The position numbers and the translations under genes are program-made. Under the pieces are notes generated by a model, which did no database searches, had not been told where the DNA came from, and saw nothing but the letters and a program-made list of their open reading frames with translations. A stretch of DNA of 64,000 nt from an uncultured Bacteroidota bacterium (GTDB lineage: Bacteria; Bacteroidota; Bacteroidia; Chitinophagales; Chitinophagaceae), in assembly GCA_903882805.1 (NCBI GenBank), contig CAIRYK010000053.1, forward strand, positions 1 through 64,000, read 5' to 3'. This document shows, one piece after another, positions 24,149 to 33,049 of the stretch; position 1 is the stretch's first letter, and each line of letters begins with the position of its first letter.

Positions 24149-24221
24149 CTATTATACGCCGATTACAAATCGGCTACTTTATCAAGACACCAGTAATCCT
24201 TCGGAACACGCGCGCCAGATG
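24149..24221. repeat. 73-bp direct repeat, right copy
   Basis: Identical to 22449-22521. It starts 15 bp after the toxin stop codon, so the two copies frame the DUF2442/DUF4160 and DUF1778/GNAT genes closely on the right and 66 bp before the DUF2442 stop on the left. Confidence 0.95.
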
Positions 24222-24452
24222 TGCAATTGTAGCTTCCGGTTATTCGTTGAAGTCATTATGCTGTAGGCATCACACGTTTGTAGTAATGCACGAAAACTAT
24301 AACCCGATGCCGTAGGTATCGAATGTTGATAAATAAGCAGGTCGTTAAATTAAGTAGATACCTACCATGCCTGCGGCATCGTCTAACGCTTTTTTCTGGG
24401 TTGACTAATAGACATATGAGCAACTGATGGATCTGGTAGTAAAAAAAATAGC
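24222..24452. repeat. Intergenic repeat-like palindromic segment
   Basis: No gene is seen. CGATGCCGTAGGTATC at 24305-24320 pairs with GATACCTA...TGCGGCATCG at 24357-24381, the latter having about nine extra bases that themselves form ATGCC-TGC-GGCAT. A similar ATGCTGTAGGCAT occurs at 24258-24270. This looks like a REP-type palindromic repeat next to the 73-bp repeat. Confidence 0.55.
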
Positions 24453-24503
24453 TGTGTCAAAATTATAATAGCGGCCTGAAATCTGGGATTTCAAGCCGCT
24501 ATT
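24453..24503 (-). terminator. Terminator of the large M16 protease gene
   Basis: A 17-bp stem with one mismatch (24467-24483 and 24487-24503, 3-nt loop) is followed on the minus strand by ATAATTTTGAC. It begins 22 bp past the stop codon. Confidence 0.75.
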
Positions 24504-24525
24504 AGAGGATATTTTCCACGTTGTA

Positions 24526-27480
24526 TTAATACCCAAATATCTCGCGCAAACTAAGTTTCTTTACTTCGCCGCATTTTTTTACTTCTTCTGCATCCAGTTT
24601 CTTTTCAGATGCTACTATACAGTAAGTGTAGGGTTTGTTAGCCATATTTTCGGTATGGAACTTTTTCAGTTCGTCATAGCTCTGCTTTTCAGCATTTTCG
24701 TAAATGGCTTTGCGGATATCGGTAGTGAGGCCCTTGCGCTCTGCTGCCAGATAGTTGTAGAGTATGGCGTCTTTGGTAATACGCTCTGTTTCTATTTCTT
24801 TTTTCAGGCCGGTACGGGCATTTACCATATTGTTTTCTACAGATGGCAGGTCGTTGATCAGTTCATTCATTGCTTTTACGGCTTCCGAGAATTTGTCGGC
24901 CTGACAACCTACATAGGCTGATATGAAATAAGGATCTTCTTTTTTCTCCGGAGCTGCTACATACGAGTTGGTAGAGTAGGCCAGCGCCTTGCTTTCGCGG
25001 ATGGTCTGGAACACCAGCGCGCCCATATTGCCGCCAAAATAGTTGTTGAACACCTCTATAGCAGGTTGTTTGGCAGGGTCGTAGCCGGGTATGTTGCGCA
25101 CCCAGCGAATTTCGCTCTGCACCATATCGTAGTCGGCAAACAATACCTGATTTTTTTCTTGTGTTGTAAAGGTAAACTGCTTTGGCGCCGGAGCTGGTTT
25201 AAACATATCGGGCATCTTATGCATGGTCTTCAGCGAGTTAGACACAGCGGTAAGCGATGCCGGACCATAATACAATATGCGGTGGCTGTAGCCCGACAGG
25301 CTGTGCAGCATTTCTACCAGTTCATCGGCGGTCAGGTTTTTTAGCTCGTCATTGCTCAGCACATTGTTGAACGGATTGTCGCCGCCATAACGTGCATAGC
25401 TTACTAACCCCGACATAATACTGGCTTTGTTGGTCTTGGCATCAGCACGAGCCTTGTTGAGGCGCGCTTTCAGGGCAGTGAGGGCTTCTTCGTCGGGCTT
25501 GCAGTTCATCAGCAAGTTGTCGAACAGCGTTACTGCCTTATCGAAATTCTCCTGCAGTCCGTCGATTGTTACGGTTGTAAACTCGCCCTCTGTGCGAATG
25601 GCAAAGCTGCATGCCAGCTTGTAAAACTCTTTCGAGATATCTTCGGCGCTCTTGCCGTCGGCGCCCAGAAACTGGAGGTATTGCGCTGCAATGGCCAGTT
25701 TTTTATTGGTCCATGTGCCCAGGCGGTACCTGTATGCCATTTTAAACAAGCCATTGTCTGTATTGTTTACATACAGCAGTTCGGCCGGTCCTACATTGCC
25801 TTTCTTTACATCTTTATCGTAGTCGAGCCAAACCGGTTTTATAGGGTCTACCGGCCAGTTGATTACATTTTTTACAAAAACCGACTGTGCATTTGGGTTG
25901 GTTTCTACGGGCGTAATTGGTGGTTTTTCTACTTTTACTGCGTCTTTATTTTCGCCCTTGCGCTTGTACACCAACACATAGTTATTGCCAAAGTACTTGT
26001 TGGCAAAAGCTACAATGTCTTTTTTGGTGAGTTTCGAGAGCAGGTCTATATAGGCCACTTCGTCGCGCCAGTTTTCTTCACTGGTAAAGGCGTTCATCAG
26101 TGCATAAGCGCGCGAGCTGTATTTTTCGTTGCGCTGCATAGTAGCTTTCTTCTGATTGTTGATGATAGAAACCACAAGGTCGTCGTCGAAATTTCCTTTT
26201 TTCAGGTTTTCTATTTCGCCCAGCATCAGGTTTTTCACATCATCGAGGTTTTGCCCCATTGTAGGCGAACCTTGCAGATCCATTATGCCATAGTCTATCA
26301 ATATGTCGGCGCTGGCGCTGGCTTTCAGCAGTTTTTGCTTTTTCACCAGGTTCAGGTCCATTAGTCCGGCGCGGCCGTTGGTGAGTATCTGACCTACCAG
26401 ATCGGCCAGCAGCGCATCGTGTGCATGTATGCCGGGTATGCGGTAGCCCAGCTCCACAAATTCGGCATCGGGGCCATATACCTCTTTAATGATAGGAGCC
26501 GTAATAGGCGCCTCTGGCTGGAAGGTGTATTTAGGTACTGTTTTGCTTTTCAGGTCCTGGAAATAATCGTTTATTTTTTTGATCATTTCATCGGGAGCAA
26601 AATCGCCCGACACTATGATACCCATATTGTTGGGTACATAATAGTTATTGAAGTATTTACGAATTTCGAGCAGCGAGGGGTTTTTCAGGTGTTCTACGGT
26701 GCCTATGGTTGTTTGCTTACCGTAGTTGTGGTTTTGAAACAGATTGCCCAGCAACAGCTCATTTACCTTTTCGGCATCATTGTCGAGCGTGCGGTTTTTC
26801 TCCTCATATACCGCTTCCAGTTCGGTATGGAATATCCTGAACACAGGGTCTTTAAATCGTTCGGCCTGCACTTTCAGAAACTTATCTACCGCGTTGGCAG
26901 GGATATCCTCGGTATATACCGTTTGCTCAAACGATGTGAAAGCATTGGTGCCCTTAGCGCCTATCGACGACATCATTTTGTCGTATTCGTTGGCAATGGC
27001 ATACTTGGCAGCAATACCCGACACCGAGTCTATACGATGGTATATTTCCTTGCGTTTGTCGGTATTGGTGGTGTGGTTATATTCTTCGTACAGTGCGTTT
27101 ATCTTATCGAGCATAGGTTTTTCCTTGCTCCAGTCGAGCGAGCCATAGTTGGGCGTACCCTTAAACATCATGTGCTCCAGGTAGTGGGCAAGGCCGGTAT
27201 GATCGGCGGGGTCGGTTTTGCTACCCGCCTTTACAGCTATGAAAAAGTGCATACGCGGCTCCTTGTGCGTAGGGCTCAGTATTACGGTTAGTCCGTTTTT
27301 GAGGGTATAAAAACGGGTTTTCATGGGGTCGTTTTCTACATATTTGTAAGAAAACCCACCAGCGCGCTCTTCTTTCCACTGGTATTTATCGAATACGGAA
27401 GGCTGTGGCTTGTCTTGAGCGAAGGACGAAGCTCCGGCCAGCAACAAGAGGCATACCGAGGCTATTTTGAATGATTTCAT
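24526..27480 (-). CDS. Exported M16 zinc protease, two-domain
   Basis: A 984-residue protease of the pitrilysin/insulinase family. After a signal peptide (1-21, ending SSFAQ) comes an active N-terminal half with HxxEH as His99-Tyr-Leu-Glu102-His103 (GLAHYLEHMMFKGT) and the distal Glu in ELEAVYEEKNR. A second, non-catalytic M16 half fills the C-terminus (FNNYFGGNMGALVFQTIRESKALAYST, quoted in parts FGGNMGALVF and IRESKALAYS). The export signal puts it in the periplasm or outside, where it would degrade peptides. Unlike the short M16 protein at 241-1548 it carries both halves in one chain and needs no partner. It has a strong terminator and no clear promoter box. Confidence 0.93.
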   Translation of the reverse strand: MKSFKIASVCLLLLAGASSFAQDKPQPSVFDKYQWKEERAGGFSYKYVENDPMKTRFYTLKNGLTVILSPTHKEPRMHFFIAVKAGSKTDPADHTGLAHYLEHMMFKGTPNYGSLDWSKEKPMLDKINALYEEYNHTTNTDKRKEIYHRIDSVSGIAAKYAIANEYDKMMSSIGAKGTNAFTSFEQTVYTEDIPANAVDKFLKVQAERFKDPVFRIFHTELEAVYEEKNRTLDNDAEKVNELLLGNLFQNHNYGKQTTIGTVEHLKNPSLLEIRKYFNNYYVPNNMGIIVSGDFAPDEMIKKINDYFQDLKSKTVPKYTFQPEAPITAPIIKEVYGPDAEFVELGYRIPGIHAHDALLADLVGQILTNGRAGLMDLNLVKKQKLLKASASADILIDYGIMDLQGSPTMGQNLDDVKNLMLGEIENLKKGNFDDDLVVSIINNQKKATMQRNEKYSSRAYALMNAFTSEENWRDEVAYIDLLSKLTKKDIVAFANKYFGNNYVLVYKRKGENKDAVKVEKPPITPVETNPNAQSVFVKNVINWPVDPIKPVWLDYDKDVKKGNVGPAELLYVNNTDNGLFKMAYRYRLGTWTNKKLAIAAQYLQFLGADGKSAEDISKEFYKLACSFAIRTEGEFTTVTIDGLQENFDKAVTLFDNLLMNCKPDEEALTALKARLNKARADAKTNKASIMSGLVSYARYGGDNPFNNVLSNDELKNLTADELVEMLHSLSGYSHRILYYGPASLTAVSNSLKTMHKMPDMFKPAPAPKQFTFTTQEKNQVLFADYDMVQSEIRWVRNIPGYDPAKQPAIEVFNNYFGGNMGALVFQTIRESKALAYSTNSYVAAPEKKEDPYFISAYVGCQADKFSEAVKAMNELINDLPSVENNMVNARTGLKKEIETERITKDAILYNYLAAERKGLTTDIRKAIYENAEKQSYDELKKFHTENMANKPYTYCIVASEKKLDAEEVKKCGEVKKLSLREIFGY

Positions 27481-27569
27481 TTACTGTACCGGTTTTAAAG
27501 ACTATGGCGAAATTATTAATTATTATTTGTATGACGATAGTAAATTGTAAACACGCTGCCTTAGTCCGC

Positions 27570-28880
27570 TTATACATCTGTAGTAGCGACACTGGTGGCG
27601 CCCATATTCGGCAAATGCTTTAGCAGCTCTTCTATACACTGATAGGCATAGGCCAGTTCGTCGTTGGTGATGCAGTAGGGTGGCAGCAGGTATATTATGT
27701 TGCCCAGCGGCCGCATGATGATTTTCCTGCTCAGGAAAAACCTGTAAATATCGTCGCGCAGATTGTAGTGATACGATGGATGGTCGGTTGCCAGTTCGAG
27801 CGCTATTATTGTGCCGGTTTGCCTTATGTCAGCAAGTGATTTATGGCCTTTTATGCGGAGTGCAAATGCGGTATGGGCTGCCGCTATGCGTCGCCTGTCG
27901 GCTTCGCAGGTATCGGTGAGCAGTAGGTCGAGGCTGGCAAGGGCTGCTGCGCACACCGTGGCATTGGCTGTAAACGAATGACCGTGGTACAGCATTTTGG
28001 TGCGGTCGGAGTCGTAGAAGGCATCGAATATTTTTTGAGTGGCGGCGGTTACGCCCAGCGGCACCGCTCCGCCTGTCAGGCCTTTCGACAGGCAGATCAT
28101 ATCGGGGGGAGTAGCAACGAGGCTACTGGCAAACAGCGGCCCTGTGCGGCCAAAGCCGGTCATTACTTCATCGGCAATAATAAGGGCTTCGTGTTGGCGG
28201 CAAAGTGCAAATAGCTGTTCCAGCGCTGCGGGGGCATACATACACATACCCGCCGAGCCCTGCACCAGCGGTTCTACTATCAGCGCGGCCACATCGCCAC
28301 TCTGCAGTTCGGCGAGCAGCGCGACCATGCAGGCTTCTGTATTGCCGGCATCCGGAAACGGCAGGAATGTAACATCGAAAAGGAAGTCGGTAAATGCTGC
28401 GGTAAAAATGCTACGCCCGCTCACAGCCATTGCCCCGAAGGTATCGCCGTGGTAGGCGTTTTGCAGGGCTAGCAGTCGTGTTTTTTTTACGCCCAGATTG
28501 TTCCAGTATTGCAACGACATTTTTATGGCTACTTCTACTGCGGTAGAGCCATTGTCGGAATAAAATATTTTGTCCATTGGCCCCGGCAGTATATCCAGTA
28601 GCCGCTCGGCAAGGCGCACAGCGGGCTCGTGGGTGAAGCCGGCAAATATGCAGTGCTCCAGCGTGTGCATTTGCTCCTGTACCTTTTGGGCTATGTGTGG
28701 GTGAGCATGCCCATGCAGGTTTACCCACCACGACGCTATTGCATCCAGATACCGGTTGCCTTCTTCATCTATCAGGTATGCGCCCTCGCCCTTTACTATG
28801 CCTATAGCCTCGGGCCAGGTTTTCATGGGCGTATACGGATGCCATATCACGTTGCGATCTCTTTCTCTTATGCTGGGCAT
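27570..28880 (-). CDS. bioA: Adenosylmethionine-8-amino-7-oxononanoate aminotransferase
   Basis: The 436-residue PLP enzyme of biotin synthesis that converts KAPA to DAPA with S-adenosylmethionine as amino donor. It starts RDRNVIWHPYTPMKTWPEA, the bioA signature, with WWVNLHGHAHP following. Tyr144 lies in AYHGDTFGAMAVSG, Asp237 in ADEVMTGFGRTG, and the PLP-binding Lys266 in CLSKGLTGG. HSFTANATVCAAALAS fits the substrate site. The gene starts 22 bp after bioD in the same direction, so the order is bioD-bioA. No other bio gene (bioB, bioF, bioC) is in this window. The last ~10 residues (GATSVATTDV) are extra. Confidence 0.96.
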   Translation of the reverse strand: MPSIRERDRNVIWHPYTPMKTWPEAIGIVKGEGAYLIDEEGNRYLDAIASWWVNLHGHAHPHIAQKVQEQMHTLEHCIFAGFTHEPAVRLAERLLDILPGPMDKIFYSDNGSTAVEVAIKMSLQYWNNLGVKKTRLLALQNAYHGDTFGAMAVSGRSIFTAAFTDFLFDVTFLPFPDAGNTEACMVALLAELQSGDVAALIVEPLVQGSAGMCMYAPAALEQLFALCRQHEALIIADEVMTGFGRTGPLFASSLVATPPDMICLSKGLTGGAVPLGVTAATQKIFDAFYDSDRTKMLYHGHSFTANATVCAAALASLDLLLTDTCEADRRRIAAAHTAFALRIKGHKSLADIRQTGTIIALELATDHPSYHYNLRDDIYRFFLSRKIIMRPLGNIIYLLPPYCITNDELAYAYQCIEELLKHLPNMGATSVATTDV

Positions 28881-28902
28881 TGTTTATGCTTTTTGTGATT
28901 AG

Positions 28903-29547
28903 TTATACAAGTCCGGCATTGCGCAGAGCCGCTGTAATAAAGGGCTTTATATCGTTGGCGCATTGCACAATGGATTGATTATTGGTAAGCGGCAATTGCG
29001 GAATCCGCGCTACGATGGGCGTTTGTCCGTATTGTTCTATAAAGGATTCAGAGGCATTGTTTGTTGCTCCATTCATCACAATGCCCAGTAGCTGTATGCC
29101 GCGGCTACGCAATACCTCTATGGTAAGTAGTGTATGATTGATAGAGCCAAGATAGTTTTGAGCTACTAATAGGGTAGGTAGCTGGTAGTACTGTATAAAA
29201 TCGGCCATGGTAGCGGTTGCCGACATAGGCGATAGTAGTCCGCCGGCGGTCTCTACAATCAGCAGTCGATCGGTTTTTGGCCAGGCAAATGCGGTATGGT
29301 CTATTGTAACGCCATCTATCGCGGCGGCTGCATGTGGACTAAGCGGCTCCCTTAGGGCTACAGCTTCGGGATGTACTCTCGCCGGGCCATTGCTAAGCCA
29401 ATTTCGCAGGGCATCGCTATCGCGCTCCTCCAGGCCGGCTTGTACGGGTTTCCAGTAGTCGGCGTCGAGCGCTTCGGCTACAATTGCCGATGCTATTGTT
29501 TTTCCGATACCGGTATGTATGCCGGCAATTGCTATTGCTTTGTTCAT
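28903..29547 (-). CDS. bioD: Dethiobiotin synthetase
   Basis: A 214-residue ATP-dependent enzyme that closes the ureido ring of dethiobiotin from DAPA and CO2. The start MNKAIAIAGIHTGIGKTIAS holds the P-loop GIHTGIGKT (9-17). ETAGGLLSPM (with the TAGGxxSP pattern) and NYLGSINHTLLTIEVL are the further bioD motifs. The frame is open to 29658, but its extra N-terminus is not family-like, and a -7 box at 29578-29585 lies inside it, so 29547 is the start. bioA follows after 22 bp. It acts in the cytoplasm just after BioA in the pathway. Confidence 0.95.
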   Translation of the reverse strand: MNKAIAIAGIHTGIGKTIASAIVAEALDADYWKPVQAGLEERDSDALRNWLSNGPARVHPEAVALREPLSPHAAAAIDGVTIDHTAFAWPKTDRLLIVETAGGLLSPMSATATMADFIQYYQLPTLLVAQNYLGSINHTLLTIEVLRSRGIQLLGIVMNGATNNASESFIEQYGQTPIVARIPQLPLTNNQSIVQCANDIKPFITAALRNAGLV

Positions 29548-29577
29548 GTAGAATTTTGAAAGGTGCGGTTTAGGGGG

Positions 29578-29585
29578 CAAAGGTA
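29578..29585 (-). promoter_or_regulatory. -7 box (TACCTTTG) for bioD-bioA
   Basis: Minus-strand TACCTTTG fits TAnnTTTG and lies 30 bp before the bioD ATG at 29547. No biotin-type operator or riboswitch is seen. Confidence 0.5.
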
Positions 29586-29894
29586 GGGGGCAAGCCGCAA
29601 TTAAAAGGGGAATGAGGTATAACTCTGAAACAGTTGAATGTGCAATTGCACAATGCACATCCTGCTAAACTGCAAATTCAAGCCATTTCAGGATTTGTTT
29701 ATTACCAAGAATAATTTCAGGGCTACGGATTATGCACAAATACGAATTGCTTTGTTATTTGTGTGCGCAGAAACGTATTCTAATTGGCTAAAGTAAAAGC
29801 CGGTGAAAAGGCATCAGAATACAATTCCTGTAATATTTATTTTTCATTTTGCACAATGAGCGATTTATCGATAACTTTATTAAAACAAACCTAT

Positions 29895-30731
29895 ATGCTC
29901 AATAGATATATTTTTATTCTTGTAGCCATTTTTGTAATCGTCGGATGCCGGAAGGAGGAGATTAAACCCTTATCTAAATATAGTAATCTGGATGGAAGCC
30001 ATACAGGTATTGGGTAGACATTGATTTATAAATATTACACCCCAAATGTATATAGTCAGCCATGCGATGTTTTTGATAAGTTCGATGTAAAGTTTATAAG
30101 TGATTCGAAAGTCGCAGTAGGTGGAGACACATTGCAAATGAGGTTAGAAAATGAAGACACCATTAAATATACATACTCATACTGGGATTATTTTTATAGC
30201 AATACAGGCAGTTATAAAACACTAACTTATCTAAAAAGCGCCAAATCGCTGATATACTATTTTGCATTTAGGAACGCATATAGCGGTGGATACTCTTATA
30301 CATTGAATACATTAGGATACAAACCTAATACTTCGCTAAACCAATACATGGGGTCTATTGTAGGCACAAAGGAGTTATCGGGTTTCGGGTATGATACCTT
30401 CGCTATGCGATATCCTAATGGTGATTGGTACTTTGATGATAGCATGTACTCTATCAATAAAAACATCACATTCTTTAAAGTTGATGATTCTACTGTTCGA
30501 TTTCAGGGAGATGTTGACATTCTTAGTGATTTCTACCTCCGTAGGTATCAGGATACCATTTTGCATTACAAGCTTACCGACCCAAGTTCGAATACCATAA
30601 CCTTTCAAAACTATCATACAAATGATTATAAAACGTCAACACTTACTTATAACTACGTAACAAATAAAACTATTTTTGAGCAGCACTTTATGGACGGTTA
30701 TAGAAATAGATATTTAAAATTAGAGCAATAG
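29895..30731 (+). pseudogene. Lipoprotein gene split by an in-frame TAG
   Basis: From ATG 29895 the frame gives a good lipoprotein signal (MLNRYIFILVAIFVIVGC, lipobox Cys18) and 40 residues, then TAG at 30015-30017. The same frame continues without another stop for 237 codons to 30731. The downstream part starts TLIYKYYTPNVYSQPCDVFD and stays protein-like (FDKFDVKFISDS, YSYWDYFYS, ILSDFYLRRY). A single change (for example TGG to TAG) would rejoin a 278-residue lipoprotein. So I read it as one broken gene, not two. The downstream frame has no ATG near its start, only TTG at 30021. Function unknown; composition is AT-rich. A sequencing error or readthrough is possible. Confidence 0.75.
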
Positions 30732-30913
30732 CTGTTTCAGTAGTCTATTCAAATAAATCTCTTATCAATACCAAACGAACGAGGCTGCATCAGATATGCG
30801 GTTGTTGCAGCCTTGCCAACACAAATAGTATCCATTACTGATTTGTATACCTTTTTGTGGCTACCACAGCGCCATGGCTATTGATGAGCTTTACAAAGCA
30901 GAAAAGGTTGCTA

Positions 30914-30960
30914 AAATAGTAAGAGGGCTGCAACCATACGGCGCAGCCCTCTTACTATTT
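30914..30960. terminator. Strong bidirectional terminator after tsf
   Basis: A perfect 18-bp stem (30914-30931 and 30943-30960, 11-nt loop). The outer AAATAGT/ACTATTT pairs provide the A and T flanks for both directions. On the minus strand it ends the rplM-rpsI-rpsB-tsf transcript, 16 bp past the tsf stop codon. Confidence 0.9.
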
Positions 30961-30976
30961 AAGTAATTTATACCTA

Positions 30977-31816
30977 CTATCCTACAGCCAAACGCTTAAA
31001 GGTAGTAACAGTAAGACCTTTGCTTACAGATGTAAGGTATTCGGCAACGGTTTTGCCGTTGTCTTTTACAAACGCCTGTGGCAACAAAGTGTTGTCTTTA
31101 AAGAATTTGTTCAGTTTGCCTGCAGCAATTTTTTCTGCCATGTCGGCTGCTTTGCCTTCTGCCATGATCTGTTCTACAGCAATAGCTTTTTCGCGCGCTA
31201 CTACTTCAGGAGCTACGCTGTCGGCGTCTACTGCCATTGGGCTCATAGCGGCTATCTGCATAGCTACGTCTTTACCAGCGGCAATAATATCATCTGTAGC
31301 GGGCTGGTTCATACCTACCAATACGCCAATGCGGTAACCGCTGTGGATGTAGGGAACAACAGCTCCGGCAGTAACCTGCTCAAAACGGCTGATTTCTATT
31401 TTCTCACCTATTTTGGCAACCATTTCCATCAGTCTTTCGCCTACAGTAGCGCTATCCATAGCTGCAGCCTTCAGGTCGTCTATAGTAGTTGCTTTAGTGG
31501 CAAGGGCAATATCGCCTACAGATTGTGCAAAAGCAATGAATTCTTCATTTTTAGCAACGAAATCGGTTTCAGAGCTAAGCGTTACTACTACGCCATATGT
31601 GCTATCGGCAGTTGCTTTAGCTATTACCACACCTTCTTTAGCTTCGCGGTCGCTACGGTTAGCGGCTACTTTCTGGCCTTTTTTGCGCAGATAGTCTATT
31701 GCGCTTTCAAAATCGCCATTGCTTTCTGCAAGGGCTTTGCGGCAATCCATCATGCCTGCTCCTGTTTGCTGGCGCAGCTTATTCACTTCTGCTGCTGATA
31801 TTGTTACTGTGCTCAT
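30977..31816 (-). CDS. tsf: Elongation factor Ts
   Basis: A 279-residue factor that recharges EF-Tu with GTP. The N-terminal UBA-like part (AAEVNKLRQQTGAGMMDCRKAL, quoted in part as RQQTGAGMMDCRKAL) and the hallmark SETDFVAKNEEF are present, followed by the two core subdomains and a coiled-coil region. HSGYRIGVLVGMN is the usual middle segment. It follows rpsB by 183 bp, the normal rpsB-tsf order, and is the last gene before a strong terminator. Length is typical for Bacteroidota. Confidence 0.97.
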   Translation of the reverse strand: MSTVTISAAEVNKLRQQTGAGMMDCRKALAESNGDFESAIDYLRKKGQKVAANRSDREAKEGVVIAKATADSTYGVVVTLSSETDFVAKNEEFIAFAQSVGDIALATKATTIDDLKAAAMDSATVGERLMEMVAKIGEKIEISRFEQVTAGAVVPYIHSGYRIGVLVGMNQPATDDIIAAGKDVAMQIAAMSPMAVDADSVAPEVVAREKAIAVEQIMAEGKAADMAEKIAAGKLNKFFKDNTLLPQAFVKDNGKTVAEYLTSVSKGLTVTTFKRLAVG

Positions 31817-31871
31817 TGTACTTGTTTATCCTTTATGAGTTTAATTCAGGTTGCAAAAATCGTATTTTATT

Positions 31872-31899
31872 ATTAAAGCCCCAAATATGGGGCTTTAAT
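31872..31899 (-). terminator. Hairpin between rpsB and tsf
   Basis: A perfect 11-bp stem (ATTAAAGCCCC/GGGGCTTTAAT, 6-nt loop) lies 100 bp after the rpsB stop. On the minus strand AATAAAATACGATTTTT follows, a weak T-tract. It could lower tsf expression relative to rpsB or act as an RNA-processing site. No separate tsf promoter is seen. Confidence 0.55.
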
Positions 31900-31999
31900 A
31901 GTCTACATGTTATATTGTTAATTTTGTATGAATTTGTATCGCAAGGTATTGATGTGTTGATTATCAATGCATTATGCCATATTGGTTCATAAAAAATTA

Positions 32000-33001
32000 T
32001 TAGCGTTTTGCTGGTCCGCCTGGACGGCTGCCACCGCCGCCTGGGCGATTGCCACCTGGTCCGCCCGGACGACTGCCACCGCCGCCTGGACGGCTGCCGC
32101 CTGCGCCGCCGCCTGGACGACCTGATCCGCCGCCTGGTCCACGACCGGGAGCTCCTGCACCCGCGCCTGGTCCGCCTGCAGCGCGACCACGACCACGACC
32201 GCGTCCACCGCGACCGCCTTCGCCGTCTTCTTCAGTTATTTCCAGTCCGCGACCACGATTATCGGTATTGTCATCAATATTGCTATCATCGTCAGCATCC
32301 TTCACCTGAGCGCGCTCCTGAAGACCTTCAAGGATAGCGGCAGTGAGGTAAGTAGTGATAATAGCTATTGATTTAGTAGCGTCATCGTTTGATGGGATAG
32401 CATAGTCTACTTTAGTAGGATCGCTGTTGGTGTCCACCATAGCAAAAGTAGTGATACCAAGACGTTTAGCTTCTGCCAGCGCAATATGTTCGTGGCTGAT
32501 ATCAACCATAAACAATGCAGCAGGAGTACGACCCATCTGAGAGATACCGCCCAATACTTTTTCCATTTTTTCTTTGCTGCGGGTCAGGGTCAGGCGTTCT
32601 TTTTTAGTTACGCTGTCCATTGTACCGTCTTGCAACATTTTTTCGATGCTCAACATCTTCTTTACACTCTTACGAATGGTGCTGAAGTTTGTGAGCATAC
32701 CGCCCAACCAACGCTCAGTAACGAATGGCATATTGGCTCTTGCAGCCGCTTCTGCCACTATTTCCTTAGCTTGTTTTTTTGTAGCTACAAACATGATTTT
32801 CTTACCGCTTTTAGCGATAGATTTCAGCGCAGCTGCGGCTTCGTCAAGACCATCAATAGTTTTGTTGAGGTCTATGATGTGAATGCCGTTCTTTTCAGCA
32901 AAGATGTAAGGCAACATCTTTGGGTTCCATTTTTTCTTCAGGTGGCCGAAGTGCACACCAGCCTCAAGGAGCTGTTGATGCAATGTTTTAGTATCTTCCA
33001 T
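32000..33001 (-). CDS. rpsB: 30S ribosomal protein S2 with Gly/Arg-rich C-terminal tail
   Basis: Residues 1-233 are an ordinary S2: [37 protein letters not shown] (quoted in parts) and the [13 protein letters not shown] end. An acidic linker (about 234-260, [14 protein letters not shown] and EEDGE) is followed by a 73-residue tail (261-333) made almost only of Gly, Arg, Pro, Ala and Ser, with [12 protein letters not shown] and repeated GGSRPGGG units. The E. coli protein has 241 residues, so the addition is about 90. The tail resembles RGG RNA-binding regions. The frame and stop are clean. The gene lies 48 bp after rpsI and before tsf. Confidence 0.96.
   Translation of the reverse strand: MEDTKTLHQQLLEAGVHFGHLKKKWNPKMLPYIFAEKNGIHIIDLNKTIDGLDEAAAALKSIAKSGKKIMFVATKKQAKEIVAEAAARANMPFVTERWLGGMLTNFSTIRKSVKKMLSIEKMLQDGTMDSVTKKERLTLTRSKEKMEKVLGGISQMGRTPAALFMVDISHEHIALAEAKRLGITTFAMVDTNSDPTKVDYAIPSNDDATKSIAIITTYLTAAILEGLQERAQVKDADDDSNIDDNTDNRGRGLEITEEDGEGGRGGRGRGRGRAAGGPGAGAGAPGRGPGGGSGRPGGGAGGSRPGGGGSRPGGPGGNRPGGGGSRPGGPAKR
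32006..32220 (-). repeat. GC-rich imperfect tandem repeats coding the S2 tail
   Basis: Short imperfect repeats coding GGxRPGG units, in phase with the frame. The sequence is strongly GC-rich compared with the rest of rpsB. Slippage here would change tail length without breaking the frame when whole units are lost or gained. Confidence 0.75.
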
Positions 33002-33049
33002 TTGAATAAATTCTTGTTTGTTAAAAAAATTAGGTGTGCAATGAGGCTG

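Noticed and set aside
22449-24221. Integron-type attC sites as explanation of the 73-bp repeats
   Set aside because: Size and palindromes would fit loosely, but I do not see the RYYYAAC/GTTRRRY end boxes, and no integrase is near. I keep mobility as a hypothesis only.
26419-27291. 290-codon and nearby long frames opposite the M16 protease gene
   Set aside because: Antisense shadows of a gene with all M16 motifs; their translations are rich in Tyr, His, Phe and Val runs without known domains.
29548-29894. Biotin operator or riboswitch upstream of bioD
   Set aside because: Only a -7 box is evident; no long inverted operator or structured leader is seen.
30021-30731. Independent 236-codon gene starting at TTG 30021
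   Set aside because: It is in the same frame as the lipoprotein start, only one codon after the TAG, and has no signal of its own, so a single interrupted gene explains it better.
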